DNA of 53,415 nucleotides, from contig SHZY01000019.1 in assembly GCA_009692065.1 (NCBI GenBank), positions 1-53,415 of the forward strand, given 5' to 3'. The notes beneath the pieces are model-generated. The model saw only the letters and a list, made by a program, of their open reading frames with translations. It made no database searches and was not told the origin of the DNA. The DNA comes from Gemmataceae bacterium (GTDB taxonomy: Bacteria > Planctomycetota > Planctomycetia > Gemmatales > Gemmataceae). Positions 34,178 through 43,894 of this stretch are shown here, piece after piece. Each line of letters opens with the position of its first letter. The first letter of the stretch is position 1. The translations under genes and the position numbers were made by a program.

Positions 34178-36742
34178 CTACCTGCGGCGGACGACCCAGA
34201 TGCACGTGCCCAGGGCGATGGTCGCCATCAGCATCATCCAACCGGGCATCAGGATCATACGGGCGACGTTTACTTCGGGACTGAGCATGAAGCTGCTCGA
34301 AACCTTCGGCTGGGCGCCGATCCCTTCTCGCTCGGCCATCCACTCCAGGGAGCTGACTACGAACGCGTAATTCGTGCTCCGCGTCTGCGAATCCTCCAGA
34401 TCGCGGTTGCTGATGAAGTCGGTGTCGCCGAAGACGACCATGCGCGGCTTATCGCCTTCCGACACGGCGACGGCCAGCGGGAAGGATTTCGGTCGCCACA
34501 CCGCCTGGAGTTTTCTTTCATCCTCAACCAAACTACGCACGTATTTCTTGACGTCGCCAAGAACGTCGGCGTCTTTGGGCAGGATGGTGAGGCGATCGCG
34601 ACGCAACTCTTGATGCAGCACGACCTCGCCCTTGAATCGTCCCGGCGCGGCGGCCGGCTGGATCGCCCGCGCGGAACGGCGCATGAAGATTGGCTGGCCA
34701 GTAAAACCCCGGCTGAGCGGATTGTCGGATTTGCCGGTGGTCGTGGCCCAGAGCGTGCGCTCATCTCCCGGCCCGCCAAGGCGCAGCGGCACCTCGTCGG
34801 TGATGTCGATGCCGAATCGCTTCACCATCGCCTCCAGGTTCGTCTGCCGTAATTTGTAATCGGCTTCGGCCGCCAGATCGAGGAACACCAGCATCTTGCC
34901 GCCGCGGCTCGCATAGGCGTCGACCGCGTCCATGGCTTCCTTGGGCAGATCCCTGGTAACGCCGGCGACGATCAGCACCTGGCAATCGAGCGGGACGTTC
35001 TTGCGTCTTTCCGCCCCCTCGGCCTGCACGAACACGACATTGGGCGCCTTCTGATCGGGCAGCTCACGGCCGAAGTTCAGGCCTGCAACGTCGTAGTTGT
35101 CTTTCTTGAGCTGATCGACGAGGATGCCGATGCCGACCTTCGAGTAATCGCCGCGGACATCGATGCGTTCCTCCGGGCCCATGCCATTCATGTCCACTTC
35201 GTCGTTGCCTTGAAGGATGTAGACCTTCTGCTGTTTCTTGCCCTGAGCGAGGAACTTGAGTTCCTTGAGGATCTCCGACTCCCCTTTGAAGATGACCTTG
35301 CCCCGGCTGCCACGCCCGCCGCCCCCCTCGAAATCCTGGAGCTTGCGTTCGTTCACAAAAGAATGGGGGATGTTATGCTCGGGCTTGGTCGGCATGACGC
35401 CGTAGACGATCAGCACGCCGCGCCTTTCCGATGCCACATTGGTTTCGGGCAAGATCTTCGGAAAGTTGTTGACCAGCTCCTCGTACTTTTGATCGTCGAA
35501 GTCAGGCGAAATGTAGTTGACGTGGACCCGAGGGTTCAGGGCGCGGAAGTTATCCAGGAGGACGCGCAGGTCCTTGTAAACGGGCGCACTCTGAGGCATC
35601 AAGACGACGATGGTGGTTTCCTGCTTCAGCTTTCCAATCAGGTTCTTGCCGGCCTCGCTCACGTCATAGGCGCCGCGCGTCTTGGTCCAGTCGTAGGTGA
35701 AGGGGACCAACGCATAGATGACGACGTTGAGGATGAACAGAATGCCGACCAGCAGCAGTCCCTGGACGATGGTGTCATAGCCGTACATGACGCGGCGCAA
35801 CACCACGTTGGTACGGATGTCGGCCCGGGCGAGATTGAAGCTGAAGAACATCAAGACGAGCGAAACGAACAGAACATAGGCGCACAGCCAAAAACGATAG
35901 GAGTTCGGCCCTTCCCAGGCCGCGGCGCCGCCCAGGAGTATGTCCTCACGCCAAATGACGCTCCGCCACAGGCACCACAAAAAGAGCAGGCTTCCCGCGA
36001 TGCCGCCGAAGAGAAGGACGAACAGGCGAATGCCGAATTCGTCGAGGTTCGGCGTATTGAGATACAAGAAGCAAGCGAACGCCAGCAAGCTGAGGAGCAA
36101 CAGCACGGCCATCTCGGGGATATACGTTCGCCAGGCGTTGGCGTCGCGATTGTTGTAGTAGAGGTAGATGATCGTGCCGACCGACAGGGCACAGATCACC
36201 AGCTGGCTCAGCTTCAGCACCGGAATCTTGCCGACCAGAAATTCGACGGTGATGCCCGAGCTGGCTTGTGGCTGCTGCAGCAGGTAACCGCTGCAAAGCG
36301 AAATGACTCCGAGGAGTAGCGAGCCAAACGACTCGGCGAAGTTCTCACGGATGAACACGAAGCTGCCGGTTGTGTTGCGGCCGAAGCCGAGCAGGAAGCC
36401 GATGACGATCAAGCCGAGCCCGCCGCCCAGGAGTGCGTAACTCACGAAGAGATGCTGCTGGATGAGCGAGGCGGCTTTCTGATCTGGCGATTCTTTCTTG
36501 AACCAAAGCGTGTAGGCCTGCCAGGCCGCCAACAGGGCGCTCAAGCCGCCGGCCACACGGAAGGCGATCTTCAGGATGGTCGCCACATTCTCGGTACTGC
36601 CATCGGTCTTGGAGCGCACCCAGTATCCGAACACGAAGAGCATGATCGCTCCCCATGCCAGGGCGACCACGAGATTCTGGGCCGTGCGGCTCAGCCCGCT
36701 CAAGGTCCCTTGCGTGCTATTCGTAACGGCAGCAGTTGCCAT
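34178..36742 (-). CDS. GldG-like ABC-transport auxiliary protein
   Basis: The 854-residue membrane protein has several N-terminal helices (up to about residue 340). An extracytoplasmic GldG/ABC_transp_aux domain follows ('KQETTIVVLMPQSAPVYKDL', 'LLDNFRALNPRVHVNYISPD', 'GGKMLVFLDLAAEADYKL'), and the C-terminus is an anchoring helix (MILMPGWMMLMATIALGTCI). In Bacteroidetes, GldG works with GldA/GldF in gliding motility; in planctomycetes the substrate is unknown and I infer only an ABC-2-type exporter complex. GAGGA lies 7 nt before the ATG. It sits between the permease and the DUF4340 protein. Confidence 0.85.
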   Translation of the reverse strand: MATAAVTNSTQGTLSGLSRTAQNLVVALAWGAIMLFVFGYWVRSKTDGSTENVATILKIAFRVAGGLSALLAAWQAYTLWFKKESPDQKAASLIQQHLFVSYALLGGGLGLIVIGFLLGFGRNTTGSFVFIRENFAESFGSLLLGVISLCSGYLLQQPQASSGITVEFLVGKIPVLKLSQLVICALSVGTIIYLYYNNRDANAWRTYIPEMAVLLLLSLLAFACFLYLNTPNLDEFGIRLFVLLFGGIAGSLLFLWCLWRSVIWREDILLGGAAAWEGPNSYRFWLCAYVLFVSLVLMFFSFNLARADIRTNVVLRRVMYGYDTIVQGLLLVGILFILNVVIYALVPFTYDWTKTRGAYDVSEAGKNLIGKLKQETTIVVLMPQSAPVYKDLRVLLDNFRALNPRVHVNYISPDFDDQKYEELVNNFPKILPETNVASERRGVLIVYGVMPTKPEHNIPHSFVNERKLQDFEGGGGRGSRGKVIFKGESEILKELKFLAQGKKQQKVYILQGNDEVDMNGMGPEERIDVRGDYSKVGIGILVDQLKKDNYDVAGLNFGRELPDQKAPNVVFVQAEGAERRKNVPLDCQVLIVAGVTRDLPKEAMDAVDAYASRGGKMLVFLDLAAEADYKLRQTNLEAMVKRFGIDITDEVPLRLGGPGDERTLWATTTGKSDNPLSRGFTGQPIFMRRSARAIQPAAAPGRFKGEVVLHQELRRDRLTILPKDADVLGDVKKYVRSLVEDERKLQAVWRPKSFPLAVAVSEGDKPRMVVFGDTDFISNRDLEDSQTRSTNYAFVVSSLEWMAEREGIGAQPKVSSSFMLSPEVNVARMILMPGWMMLMATIALGTCIWVVRRR

Positions 36743-36760
36743 GATATTTCCTCATCTATG

Positions 36761-36819
36761 TCCGAGCCTGAAGCATGAGCGAAGAGTTGTTTCCTCTTCG
36801 CTCACGCTTCAGGCTCGGA
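36761..36819. repeat. 26-bp inverted repeat (one mismatch), CCGAGCCYGA family
   Basis: Arm 36761-36786 begins TCCGAGCCTGAAGCATGAGC and pairs with 36794-36819 except for one A·C, with a 7-nt loop. It lies between the permease and GldG-like genes. The element at 45580-45637 is related. Confidence 0.9.
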
Positions 36820-36826
36820 TATCAAA

Positions 36827-38386
36827 CTATTTCCACTTGCGTGATTCGAGCATCTTCACGCTCGCAAACAAAAAGAACACGGCCACTGACACGTGAAAGA
36901 CCAACAAGCGCGGGGCCACGTTGCCCTGCAGCGATATTTGCCAGAGGTCGAGGAAGTTGACGTACGTCAGCGCCTCGTGCAGCGCCGTGCCTTCCGTGAG
37001 GAATCGCTCGTGGTGAAGGAAGTAAAACGCCAAGTGCATCAGCACGCCGACGAATGTCAACACGGCGGCTACAATCTGGTTGCTGGTCATGCTCGAAAAG
37101 AAAAGCCCCATCGCCAAGAGTCCCGAGTTGATCACCGCGATGGCCACCGTGAAGCTCAAGACCGGCCGATAATCAAACTCGTCCCCACCGATGTAGCGCA
37201 GCGAGACCAGGAAGAGCCAGATCGGCAGCCAGGTCAGCATGTAAAAGATCCAGCAGGCCAAAAACTTTCCGGTCACGATCGAAATCTCGTTCACGGGCGC
37301 GGTCAACAGCACTTCCAGCGTCCCTGTCCGCTTCTCCTCGCTCAACAATCGCATCGTCAGGACCGGGATGACGAACATTTGCACGATGACCGGGAAGAGG
37401 CCGAAGATGTACACGCGCACGATCGGCTCCATGAGCCTGCCGCTGGGCCCGGCCTCAACGATGATGCCGACGAACTGGGCAAACATGTACCAGCCGATGA
37501 GCTGCAAGCCGATCAGCACCAGATATGCGATCGGCGAATAGAAGTACGCGGCAAGCTCGCGGCGCGCCAGCACGATGATCGGCCAATCGGAGCAGACACC
37601 CAAACAGACGGTTATGTAGACCATCGACATACCGATGAGAATCAACCCGCTCGGAATGAGAAAAGTACTCTCCGGTAAGAACGATTGAATCAACCCCGCG
37701 GCAATGCCGAGAACACCTACGCCGCCCAGACCAAGCGCGGCATAGTAACCGTTCTGGTTGCCCGTTTCTTGCTGGCCGATGTAGGCGCCGACATAGCAAA
37801 GGCCTAGAAGCAAAAGGACCGCCCCTTCGCCGGCGAGGTAGCCCGCGTCGCGGAAGCTGTTGACGGTGCAGAAGAGAATCATGACAGCGCCGACACCGCC
37901 GAGAAAGTTCAGCACCAACATGCGAAATTGCTGCTCGGTTTCATTGCGGAGCGCGGCGACCGAAAGTACCAGGCCGATGGTCACCCCGGGAACTCCGTAG
38001 AGGAAGAACCAGCTCCCATAACCGGACTTGAAGGCCATCATGCGGAGGACTATCCCACCCAGGATGAGCGCGAGCCCGAGGAAACCATAAAGTCGGCGAA
38101 ACTGCAGGTCGTTCTCGACGAAGGCGTGATAAAGAATCGGGCAGAGGCCCATGATCGCCAAGCCGATTCCCAGGCCAGGCGGGATGATTGTCGTCGTCGC
38201 CGACCACAAGGGCATCATAGCCGCGAGGGTACCGAGCACCAGGAAGAACAATCCGCCCATGGCGACGATACGCGAAAAGATCGGCGTCTCTTCGCGCTCG
38301 ATCGATGGAGCGCGTTCGGGCATCGACTCCCAGTTGGTCAGGAGCGTATCATTCCGCTTCGGCTTGATGGCACGTGACGATGACAT
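36827..38386 (-). CDS. ABC-2-type transporter permease (GldF-like)
   Basis: The 519-residue integral membrane protein has about six N-terminal helices, then the ABC-2 permease region with 'VLARRELAAYFYSPIAYLVL', 'RLLSEEKRTGTLEVLLTAPV' and 'EISIVTGKFLACWIFYMLTW', the last two being hallmark GldF/NosY-type segments. The extra N-terminal helices are an unusual addition to a GldF-length core (about 240 residues). GAGGA lies 6 nt before ATG 38386; a further 22 in-frame codons upstream translate the repeat at 38407-38462. It should pair with the ATPase encoded just upstream. Confidence 0.88.
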   Translation of the reverse strand: MSSSRAIKPKRNDTLLTNWESMPERAPSIEREETPIFSRIVAMGGLFFLVLGTLAAMMPLWSATTTIIPPGLGIGLAIMGLCPILYHAFVENDLQFRRLYGFLGLALILGGIVLRMMAFKSGYGSWFFLYGVPGVTIGLVLSVAALRNETEQQFRMLVLNFLGGVGAVMILFCTVNSFRDAGYLAGEGAVLLLLGLCYVGAYIGQQETGNQNGYYAALGLGGVGVLGIAAGLIQSFLPESTFLIPSGLILIGMSMVYITVCLGVCSDWPIIVLARRELAAYFYSPIAYLVLIGLQLIGWYMFAQFVGIIVEAGPSGRLMEPIVRVYIFGLFPVIVQMFVIPVLTMRLLSEEKRTGTLEVLLTAPVNEISIVTGKFLACWIFYMLTWLPIWLFLVSLRYIGGDEFDYRPVLSFTVAIAVINSGLLAMGLFFSSMTSNQIVAAVLTFVGVLMHLAFYFLHHERFLTEGTALHEALTYVNFLDLWQISLQGNVAPRLLVFHVSVAVFFLFASVKMLESRKWK

Positions 38387-38406
38387 GGAATCCTCAATTA
38401 CGGCGG

Positions 38407-38462
38407 TGTAGGGTGCGTGAAACGCACCGAACGCTTCCACGGTGCGTTTCACGCACCCTACA
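38407..38462. repeat. Perfect 23-bp inverted repeat with self-palindromic arms
   Basis: Arm 38407-38429 begins TGTAGGGTGCGTGAAACGCA and pairs exactly with 38440-38462, with a 10-nt loop. Each arm also contains GGTGCGT/ACGCACC and can fold alone. It lies between the ATPase and permease genes of the Gld-like operon. Confidence 0.92.
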
Positions 38463-38467
38463 AACCA

Positions 38468-39481
<1,014 letters not shown>

Positions 39482-39695
39482 ATGCCATCCCGTCTTGTGC
39501 CTGTCCTCTCCCTCGGGCCGAGGGGTAAGATCAGAGACAGCTAAATCTAGGGAGCGGCTGCGAGAATTCAAGGGCACACGGCGCGACAGCGCGGCGCGTT
39601 TTCCGGGTTTTCCGCTTGCTTTTGGCGTCGGCTCCCCGCAGGATAAGACCCGAACGCTCTTCAAAACACCGATTCCTGTAGAAAGGACGACAACG

Positions 39696-40406
39696 ATGCG
39701 ACGATGGTTTGCACTGGCTGGTTGCGCTCTGGCACTTTCTGTGGCCGCCTCTTGGACCGACGCCGGTGAAAAGGCAGGGCCGAATGACAATCACCCGCCG
39801 AGAGGATTTACCGCCCTCTTCAACGGCAAGGATCTCCATAACTGGCAGGGATTGATCCAGATTAATCACAGGAAGAAATATGCCACGAAAGAGGAGTACG
39901 AAGCTGCCGTCAAGAAAGTGACCGACAAGGCGATCCAGCACTGGACTGTCAAGGATGGCGTCATCCACTACGACGGCAAGAACAACAATCTGCAAACCAG
40001 CAAAGACTACGGCAACTTTGAAATGTATGTCGATTGGAGAATCGAACCCAGCGGCGACAGCGGCATCTACCTGCGTGGCACTCCGCAGGTCCAGATCTGG
40101 GACATCAAGGGCAAGAACAATAAGCCCGGCGTCGGTTCCGGCGGGCTGTACAACAATCAGAAGAATCCCAGCAAGCCGCTCGTGGTCGCGGATAACCCCG
40201 CCGGCCAGTGGAACACGTTTTACATCAAAATGGTCGCCGAAAAGGTGACAATCAAACTCAACGGCAAATTGGTTGTCGACAACACGCCGCTTGAGAACTA
40301 CTGGGAGCGAGGCCAACCGCTGCCCGCGCGCGGGCCGATCGAACTGCAACATCACGGCGATAAGCTCTGGTTCAAGAATATCTATGTGAAGGAATTGCCT
40401 GAATGA
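39696..40406 (+). CDS. Secreted DUF1080 (3-keto-disaccharide hydrolase-like) protein
   Basis: The 236-residue protein has a signal peptide (MRRWFALAGCALALSVAASW) and the DUF1080 jelly-roll opening 'GFTALFNGKDLHNWQG', followed by 'WTVKDGVIHYDG', 'YGNFEMYVDWRI', 'SGIYLRGTPQVQIWD', 'WNTFYIKMV' and 'GPIELQHHGDKLWFKNIYVK'. The family is greatly expanded in planctomycetes and includes glycan-active enzymes. About 25 extra residues sit between the first and second strands (KKYATKEEYEAAVKKVTDKA). AAGGA precedes ATG 39696. It is convergent with the sigma factor gene. Confidence 0.88.
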   Translation: MRRWFALAGCALALSVAASWTDAGEKAGPNDNHPPRGFTALFNGKDLHNWQGLIQINHRKKYATKEEYEAAVKKVTDKAIQHWTVKDGVIHYDGKNNNLQTSKDYGNFEMYVDWRIEPSGDSGIYLRGTPQVQIWDIKGKNNKPGVGSGGLYNNQKNPSKPLVVADNPAGQWNTFYIKMVAEKVTIKLNGKLVVDNTPLENYWERGQPLPARGPIELQHHGDKLWFKNIYVKELPE

Positions 40407-40414
40407 TGGGATAA

Positions 40415-40470
40415 CCCCGTTTACGTTTGGCGATCGCAAGGCACCGCGCGAACGCTAAACGTAAACGGGG
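40415..40470. repeat. Near-perfect inverted repeat, CCCCGTTTACGTTT
   Basis: CCCCGTTTACGTTT (40415-40428) pairs with 40457-40470, and pairing continues imperfectly inwards (GGCGATCGC against GCGAACGCT). It lies between the convergent DUF1080 and sigma factor genes, 2 nt from the latter's stop. It belongs to the same broad family as 31061. Confidence 0.85.
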
Positions 40471-40472
40471 TA

Positions 40473-41042
40473 TCAGTCTTCGCCGCGCAACTTCTTGCGT
40501 GCCCGCGCCAGGATCGCGCCGATGCTGTTAACGGGGATGTTTAATTCAGTGCTGATCTGCTCGTAGCTTCGTCCTTCCAGATAGAAGAGCCGTACGACAG
40601 CACGCTCGCGGCTCGGTAACTTCTTGAGCAATTTGCCAACTTCCTCCATCTCCTCCAGGCCCGACTTCGATGCCGATTTGGGCTTGTCCTCGACGACCTG
40701 GTCATTCGCTCTGCCGATGCCTTCCTTGTCTTTCGCCTGCATCCGGTTCGTGAGTTCATTGACGCAGGTCCTCCGGGCAATCACAGTAAGGTAGGACGCG
40801 AGGCGGCTCTTGCCCTTGAATTGGCGCAGGGGGCCATAATCGTGTTCAACGATCTTGAGCAGCACCTGGGCGGCGACGTCCTCCTTGTCCTCGGGCCGGA
40901 GCGGGTAGCTCCGCATGTCGGCGGTGTGCTGCACGACGTGATACACCAGGCCGAGGAAGCGATCGACGAAATCGTTCCACGCTCCAGGTTCATGGTGGAG
41001 ACAGCGACGTATCAGTTCCCGGTCACGGGCTATCAATGCCAC
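40473..41042 (-). CDS. Sigma-70 family (ECF-like) RNA polymerase sigma factor
   Basis: The 189-residue protein has region 2 ('RPEDKEDVAAQVLLKIVEHD', 'FKGKSRLASYLTVIARRTCV') and region 4 ('LPSRERAVVRLFYLEGRSYE', 'NIPVNSIGAILARARKKL'), joined by a charged linker (KDKEGIGRANDQ...KPKSASK). The start is probably GTG 41042, with GGGAAG upstream. No anti-sigma gene is adjacent, so its control is unclear. The neighbouring DUF1080 gene is convergent and the dapL gene divergent. Confidence 0.88.
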   Translation of the reverse strand: MALIARDRELIRRCLHHEPGAWNDFVDRFLGLVYHVVQHTADMRSYPLRPEDKEDVAAQVLLKIVEHDYGPLRQFKGKSRLASYLTVIARRTCVNELTNRMQAKDKEGIGRANDQVVEDKPKSASKSGLEEMEEVGKLLKKLPSRERAVVRLFYLEGRSYEQISTELNIPVNSIGAILARARKKLRGED

Positions 41043-41070
41043 GGCGACTTCCCGTCAATTAGGGAGTTTC

Positions 41071-41121
41071 TTCGACCACTCTAAATGTGGTAATTATAAT
41101 CCAATTTCAGTCATTTGAAAG
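41071..41121. promoter_or_regulatory. AT-rich divergent promoter region with a two-way TATAAT
   Basis: A consensus TATAAT (41095-41100) reads towards dapL, with TTCGAC 18 nt upstream as a weak -35. The overlapping ATTATA (41093-41098) gives TATAAT on the other strand, towards the sigma factor. The surrounding 41040-41140 segment is much more AT-rich than its neighbours. Confidence 0.35.
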
Positions 41122-41228
41122 GGCATTGTTTTTTTCAGGCTTACCCTTAACGGCGACGCCAATGCCTCGCAAACTGCCCGTTCTTGACGCGCCGGACGAT
41201 TGCCGGTCGCAGACATAATCTAATGAGA

Positions 41229-41266
41229 GCCGCTTGCGGCGTAGCAAATGCTTGGCCGCAAGCGGC
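41229..41266. repeat. 12-bp inverted repeat of near-palindromes before dapL
   Basis: GCCGCTTGCGGC (41229-41240) pairs exactly with GCCGCAAGCGGC (41255-41266); each arm is also self-complementary (GCCGC/GCGGC). The element ends 21 nt before the dapL start codon, so it would lie in the leader. Confidence 0.8.
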
Positions 41267-41287
41267 GAACAAAGAGGGAACACCGTT

Positions 41288-42520
41288 ATGAACAGCGATC
41301 CGTGGTTCCAGGGGCTTTTTGCCGACCGAATCGGTGGCGCAAACTACGGCAAAGGAACCGACATTTACAAGTTTGAGAAAATCAAGCGGGCCAAGCGCGC
41401 CGTCTTGGCGGCTCATCCCGAACGCTCCTTGTTCGACTTCGGCATCGGCGAAAACGACGACATGGCCGACCCCTTGGTGCGCGACGTCGCCAAACGCGAG
41501 ATCGACAGACTCGAAAATCGCGGCTACGCCGACAACGGCATCGCAGCCTTCAAGGAATCAGCCGCCAACTTCATGAAGAAGGTCTTCGGCGTCACTCTCG
41601 ATGCCGAAACGGAGGTCAACCACGCCATCGGCTCCAAACCGGCGCTGGCGATGATCCCAGCGGCGTTCATCAATCAGGGCGACATTACCCTGATGACCGT
41701 CCCCGGCTATCCCGTCGCCGGCACGCATACCAAATACTACGGCGGCAAGGTCCACGACCTGCCGCTTCGCGAGGAGAACGGATTCTATCCCGATCTCGAC
41801 GGCATCCCCGAAGACGTACGCAAGAAGGCGAAACTGCTCGTCATCAACTACCCCAACAGCCCGACCGGCGCGATTGCCACGCGCGAGTTCTACAAACGCG
41901 TCATCGACTTTGCGCTGAAGCATAAGATCGTCGTCGTGCAAGACGCGGCCCATTTGCTATTGAGCTACGGCGAGCCCCCCTTGAGCTTCTTGCAAATGGA
42001 TGGCGCCAAGGAAGTCGGCGTCGAGATTCACTCGATGTCGAAAGGCTTCAACATGATCGGCTGGCGCATGGCGTTTGTGGCGGGACATGCCAAGATCGTG
42101 CAAGCGTTTGCCGACGTCAAGGACAACAGCGACTCGGGCCAATTCATGGCGATCCAGCAGGCGGCCAAGGCGGCGCTCGATCATCCCGAGATCGGCGACC
42201 GCATCCGCGCGAAATATCATCGCCGCTTGAAGAAATTGGTGGACGCCCTCAATAAAATTGGCTTCGACGCGAAGATGCCAGGCGGCACCTATTTCCTCTA
42301 CGTGAAGGCGCCGAAGAGTTGCGGCGACCGCAGCTTTGCCAATGCTGAGGAGGGCTCGCAGTTCCTGATCGGCGAGCAATCGGTCATCTGCGTGCCGTGG
42401 GACAATGCGGGAGCGTACCTGCGATTCTCAGTGACGTACCTCGCCAAGGACGAGCGCGAGGAAGATGCCCTGATGGCGGAAACCGAGACTCGATTGGGAA
42501 GATTGCAATTGCGTTTTTGA
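41288..42520 (+). CDS. dapL: LL-diaminopimelate aminotransferase
   Basis: The 410-residue PLP enzyme of fold type I is predicted to convert tetrahydrodipicolinate directly to LL-diaminopimelate in lysine biosynthesis. Visible are 'FDFGIGENDDMADPLVRDVA', 'NRGYADNGIAAFKESAANFM', 'NYPNSPTGAIATREFY' and the PLP-lysine region 'IHSMSKGFNMIGWRMAFVAG'. The C-terminal 'VPWDNAGAYLRFSVTYLA' holds the carboxylate-binding Arg. DapL is the usual DAP route in planctomycetes. GAGGGA precedes ATG 41288. A related class I aminotransferase function cannot be fully excluded. Confidence 0.85.
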   Translation: MNSDPWFQGLFADRIGGANYGKGTDIYKFEKIKRAKRAVLAAHPERSLFDFGIGENDDMADPLVRDVAKREIDRLENRGYADNGIAAFKESAANFMKKVFGVTLDAETEVNHAIGSKPALAMIPAAFINQGDITLMTVPGYPVAGTHTKYYGGKVHDLPLREENGFYPDLDGIPEDVRKKAKLLVINYPNSPTGAIATREFYKRVIDFALKHKIVVVQDAAHLLLSYGEPPLSFLQMDGAKEVGVEIHSMSKGFNMIGWRMAFVAGHAKIVQAFADVKDNSDSGQFMAIQQAAKAALDHPEIGDRIRAKYHRRLKKLVDALNKIGFDAKMPGGTYFLYVKAPKSCGDRSFANAEEGSQFLIGEQSVICVPWDNAGAYLRFSVTYLAKDEREEDALMAETETRLGRLQLRF

Positions 42521-42544
42521 ATGCGGCGAGTTAGTGTTTCGCGA

Positions 42545-42572
42545 AAGCCCAGGGACGGCCGTCCCTGGGCTT
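42545..42572. repeat. Perfect 28-bp palindrome without spacer
   Basis: The sequence from AAGCCCAGGGACGG (42545-42558) to 42572 is its own reverse complement. It begins 25 nt after the dapL stop codon and lies just before the small membrane protein gene. Its translation (PGTAVPG) resembles a peptide I have seen in many planctomycete predictions. Confidence 0.92.
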
Positions 42573-42593
42573 GGCAAAATGAGTTTTCCCCCC

Positions 42594-42872
42594 ATGAAAC
42601 GCCTTCCCCTGCTCATGGATGACAACCCCTCGCCGCTCGTGCGCGCGGCCGCCTATCTTCTGGTGCCGATCTCGCTCACGCTGCTGCTGCCAATTCTGCT
42701 GCTGGTGATCCTGGCTCTCTACGTCGTCGCAATCTTTCACGGCGGGCGTTACCTCGTTTTCTATGTCACCGGTAAGAGTGCCCGGAACGAGGTCGACATG
42801 CAGAAACTGCACTTCCTTGAACTGCCAGCTCCCGCCGAGTCGGTGGAACACGAATCCAAATCGTCTACTTGA
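42594..42872 (+). CDS. Small membrane protein of unknown function
   Basis: This ~92-residue protein has a strong hydrophobic segment (VPISLTLLLPILLLVILALY) leading into a second, shorter one (VVAIFHGGRYLVFYV), then a polar tail (GKSARNEVDMQKLHFLELPA) ending in Ser/Glu-rich residues. I recognise no family. The start is uncertain: ATGs at 42579, 42594 and 42615 are all in frame and none has a good ribosome binding site. It lies between dapL and the TIGR01777 gene on the same strand. Confidence 0.55.
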   Translation: MKRLPLLMDDNPSPLVRAAAYLLVPISLTLLLPILLLVILALYVVAIFHGGRYLVFYVTGKSARNEVDMQKLHFLELPAPAESVEHESKSST

Positions 42873-42948
42873 ATAATCCTGGTTATCTGGCTAGCGATGA
42901 CTACGGCGTCCATGCCGTCCTGGTTCATTTAGCCGCGGAGGTTTACCC

Positions 42949-43893
42949 ATGCGCGTCTTCGTCACCGGCGGCACCGGCCTGGTCGGCACTCACCTTCTGA
43001 AAAAACTGCGTGAGCGCGGCGATCACGCCGTCGTCCTCTCACGCCGTCCGGAAGCCGTTCAGCAATTGGCGAGCGAGCATTGTACGGTCGTGGTCGGCGA
43101 CCCGGTTCAGCCGGGCCCTTGGATGGACGTGATTGCCGACTGCGACGCCGTCGTCCACATGGCCGGCGAAGGCGTCTTCAATCGCCGCTGGAGCCAGGAG
43201 TTCAAAGACCTGATTTATTCGAGCCGCATCAAGAGTACCGACAACATCGTGGCGGCCCTCGGAAAACCCTCGCCTCTCCCGACCGGGGGAGAGGGGCCGG
43301 GGGTGAGGGGGAAGGTTTTCGTGAGCGGCTCCGCAATTGGCTACTATGGCCCACACGGCGACGAGGAATTGACCGAGGAAAGTCTCGCGGGCAACGATTT
43401 CCTCGCCAAGGTCTGCATCGACTGGGAGAAAGCCGCCCAGGCCGCAAGCGTTCACGGCGTTCGGGTGGTCTTGCTGCGCACGGGCATCGTGCTCGACAAG
43501 ACGGGCGGACCCCTCGCGAAAATGCTCACTCCGTTCAAGATGTTCGTCGGCGGCCCGATCGCCGGCGGCAGGCAGTACATGAGCTGGATTCACATCGATG
43601 ACGAAATCGGGCTGATCCTGCACGCACTCGATCATCCGGAAATCAGCGGCCCCCTCAACTCCACGGCCCCGCAGCCGATGACGAACCGCGACTTCTCCAA
43701 GTCGCTTGGTAAAGCACTGGGGCGACCCAGCTTCCTGCCAACGCCCGGCTTTGCCCTGCGAGTCATGCTCGGCGAAGGCGCGCAGCTTGTCACGACGGGG
43801 CAACGTGTTGTGCCGAAGAAGGCGCTGGAATCCGCGTATGCGTTCAAGTTCACGGACTTGGAAACGGCTCTCAAGCATTTGCTGGCGTCGTGA
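42949..43893 (+). CDS. TIGR01777 family epimerase/oxidoreductase with in-frame repeat insertion
   Basis: The 314-residue SDR-type protein (YfcH-like) has the Rossmann glycine motif 'VFVTGGTGLVGTHLLKKL', 'VHMAGEGVFNRRW', 'SGSAIGYYGPHGDEELTEES', 'VLLRTGIVLDKTGGPLAKML' and 'GGRQYMSWIHIDDE'. Between the helix ending 'NIVAALG' and the strand 'KVFVSGSAIGYYG' an extra KPSPLPTGGEGPGVRG is encoded by a GC-rich palindromic element at 43266-43311. GGAGG precedes the ATG and itself belongs to a TTTAGCCGCGG half repeat. The gene ends 1 nt before the convergent HEAT protein stop. Confidence 0.88.
   Translation: MRVFVTGGTGLVGTHLLKKLRERGDHAVVLSRRPEAVQQLASEHCTVVVGDPVQPGPWMDVIADCDAVVHMAGEGVFNRRWSQEFKDLIYSSRIKSTDNIVAALGKPSPLPTGGEGPGVRGKVFVSGSAIGYYGPHGDEELTEESLAGNDFLAKVCIDWEKAAQAASVHGVRVVLLRTGIVLDKTGGPLAKMLTPFKMFVGGPIAGGRQYMSWIHIDDEIGLILHALDHPEISGPLNSTAPQPMTNRDFSKSLGKALGRPSFLPTPGFALRVMLGEGAQLVTTGQRVVPKKALESAYAFKFTDLETALKHLLAS
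43266..43311 (+). repeat. GC-rich palindromic element inside the TIGR01777 gene
   Basis: It runs from ACCCTCGCCTCTCCC to GGGGGTGAGGGGG, with an 8-bp stem (CCTCTCCC 43273-43280, GGGAGAGG 43287-43294). It aligns along its length with the element in fmt (29590-29636), in the same orientation relative to the coding strand and in the same reading frame. Confidence 0.85.
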
Positions 43894-43894
43894 G

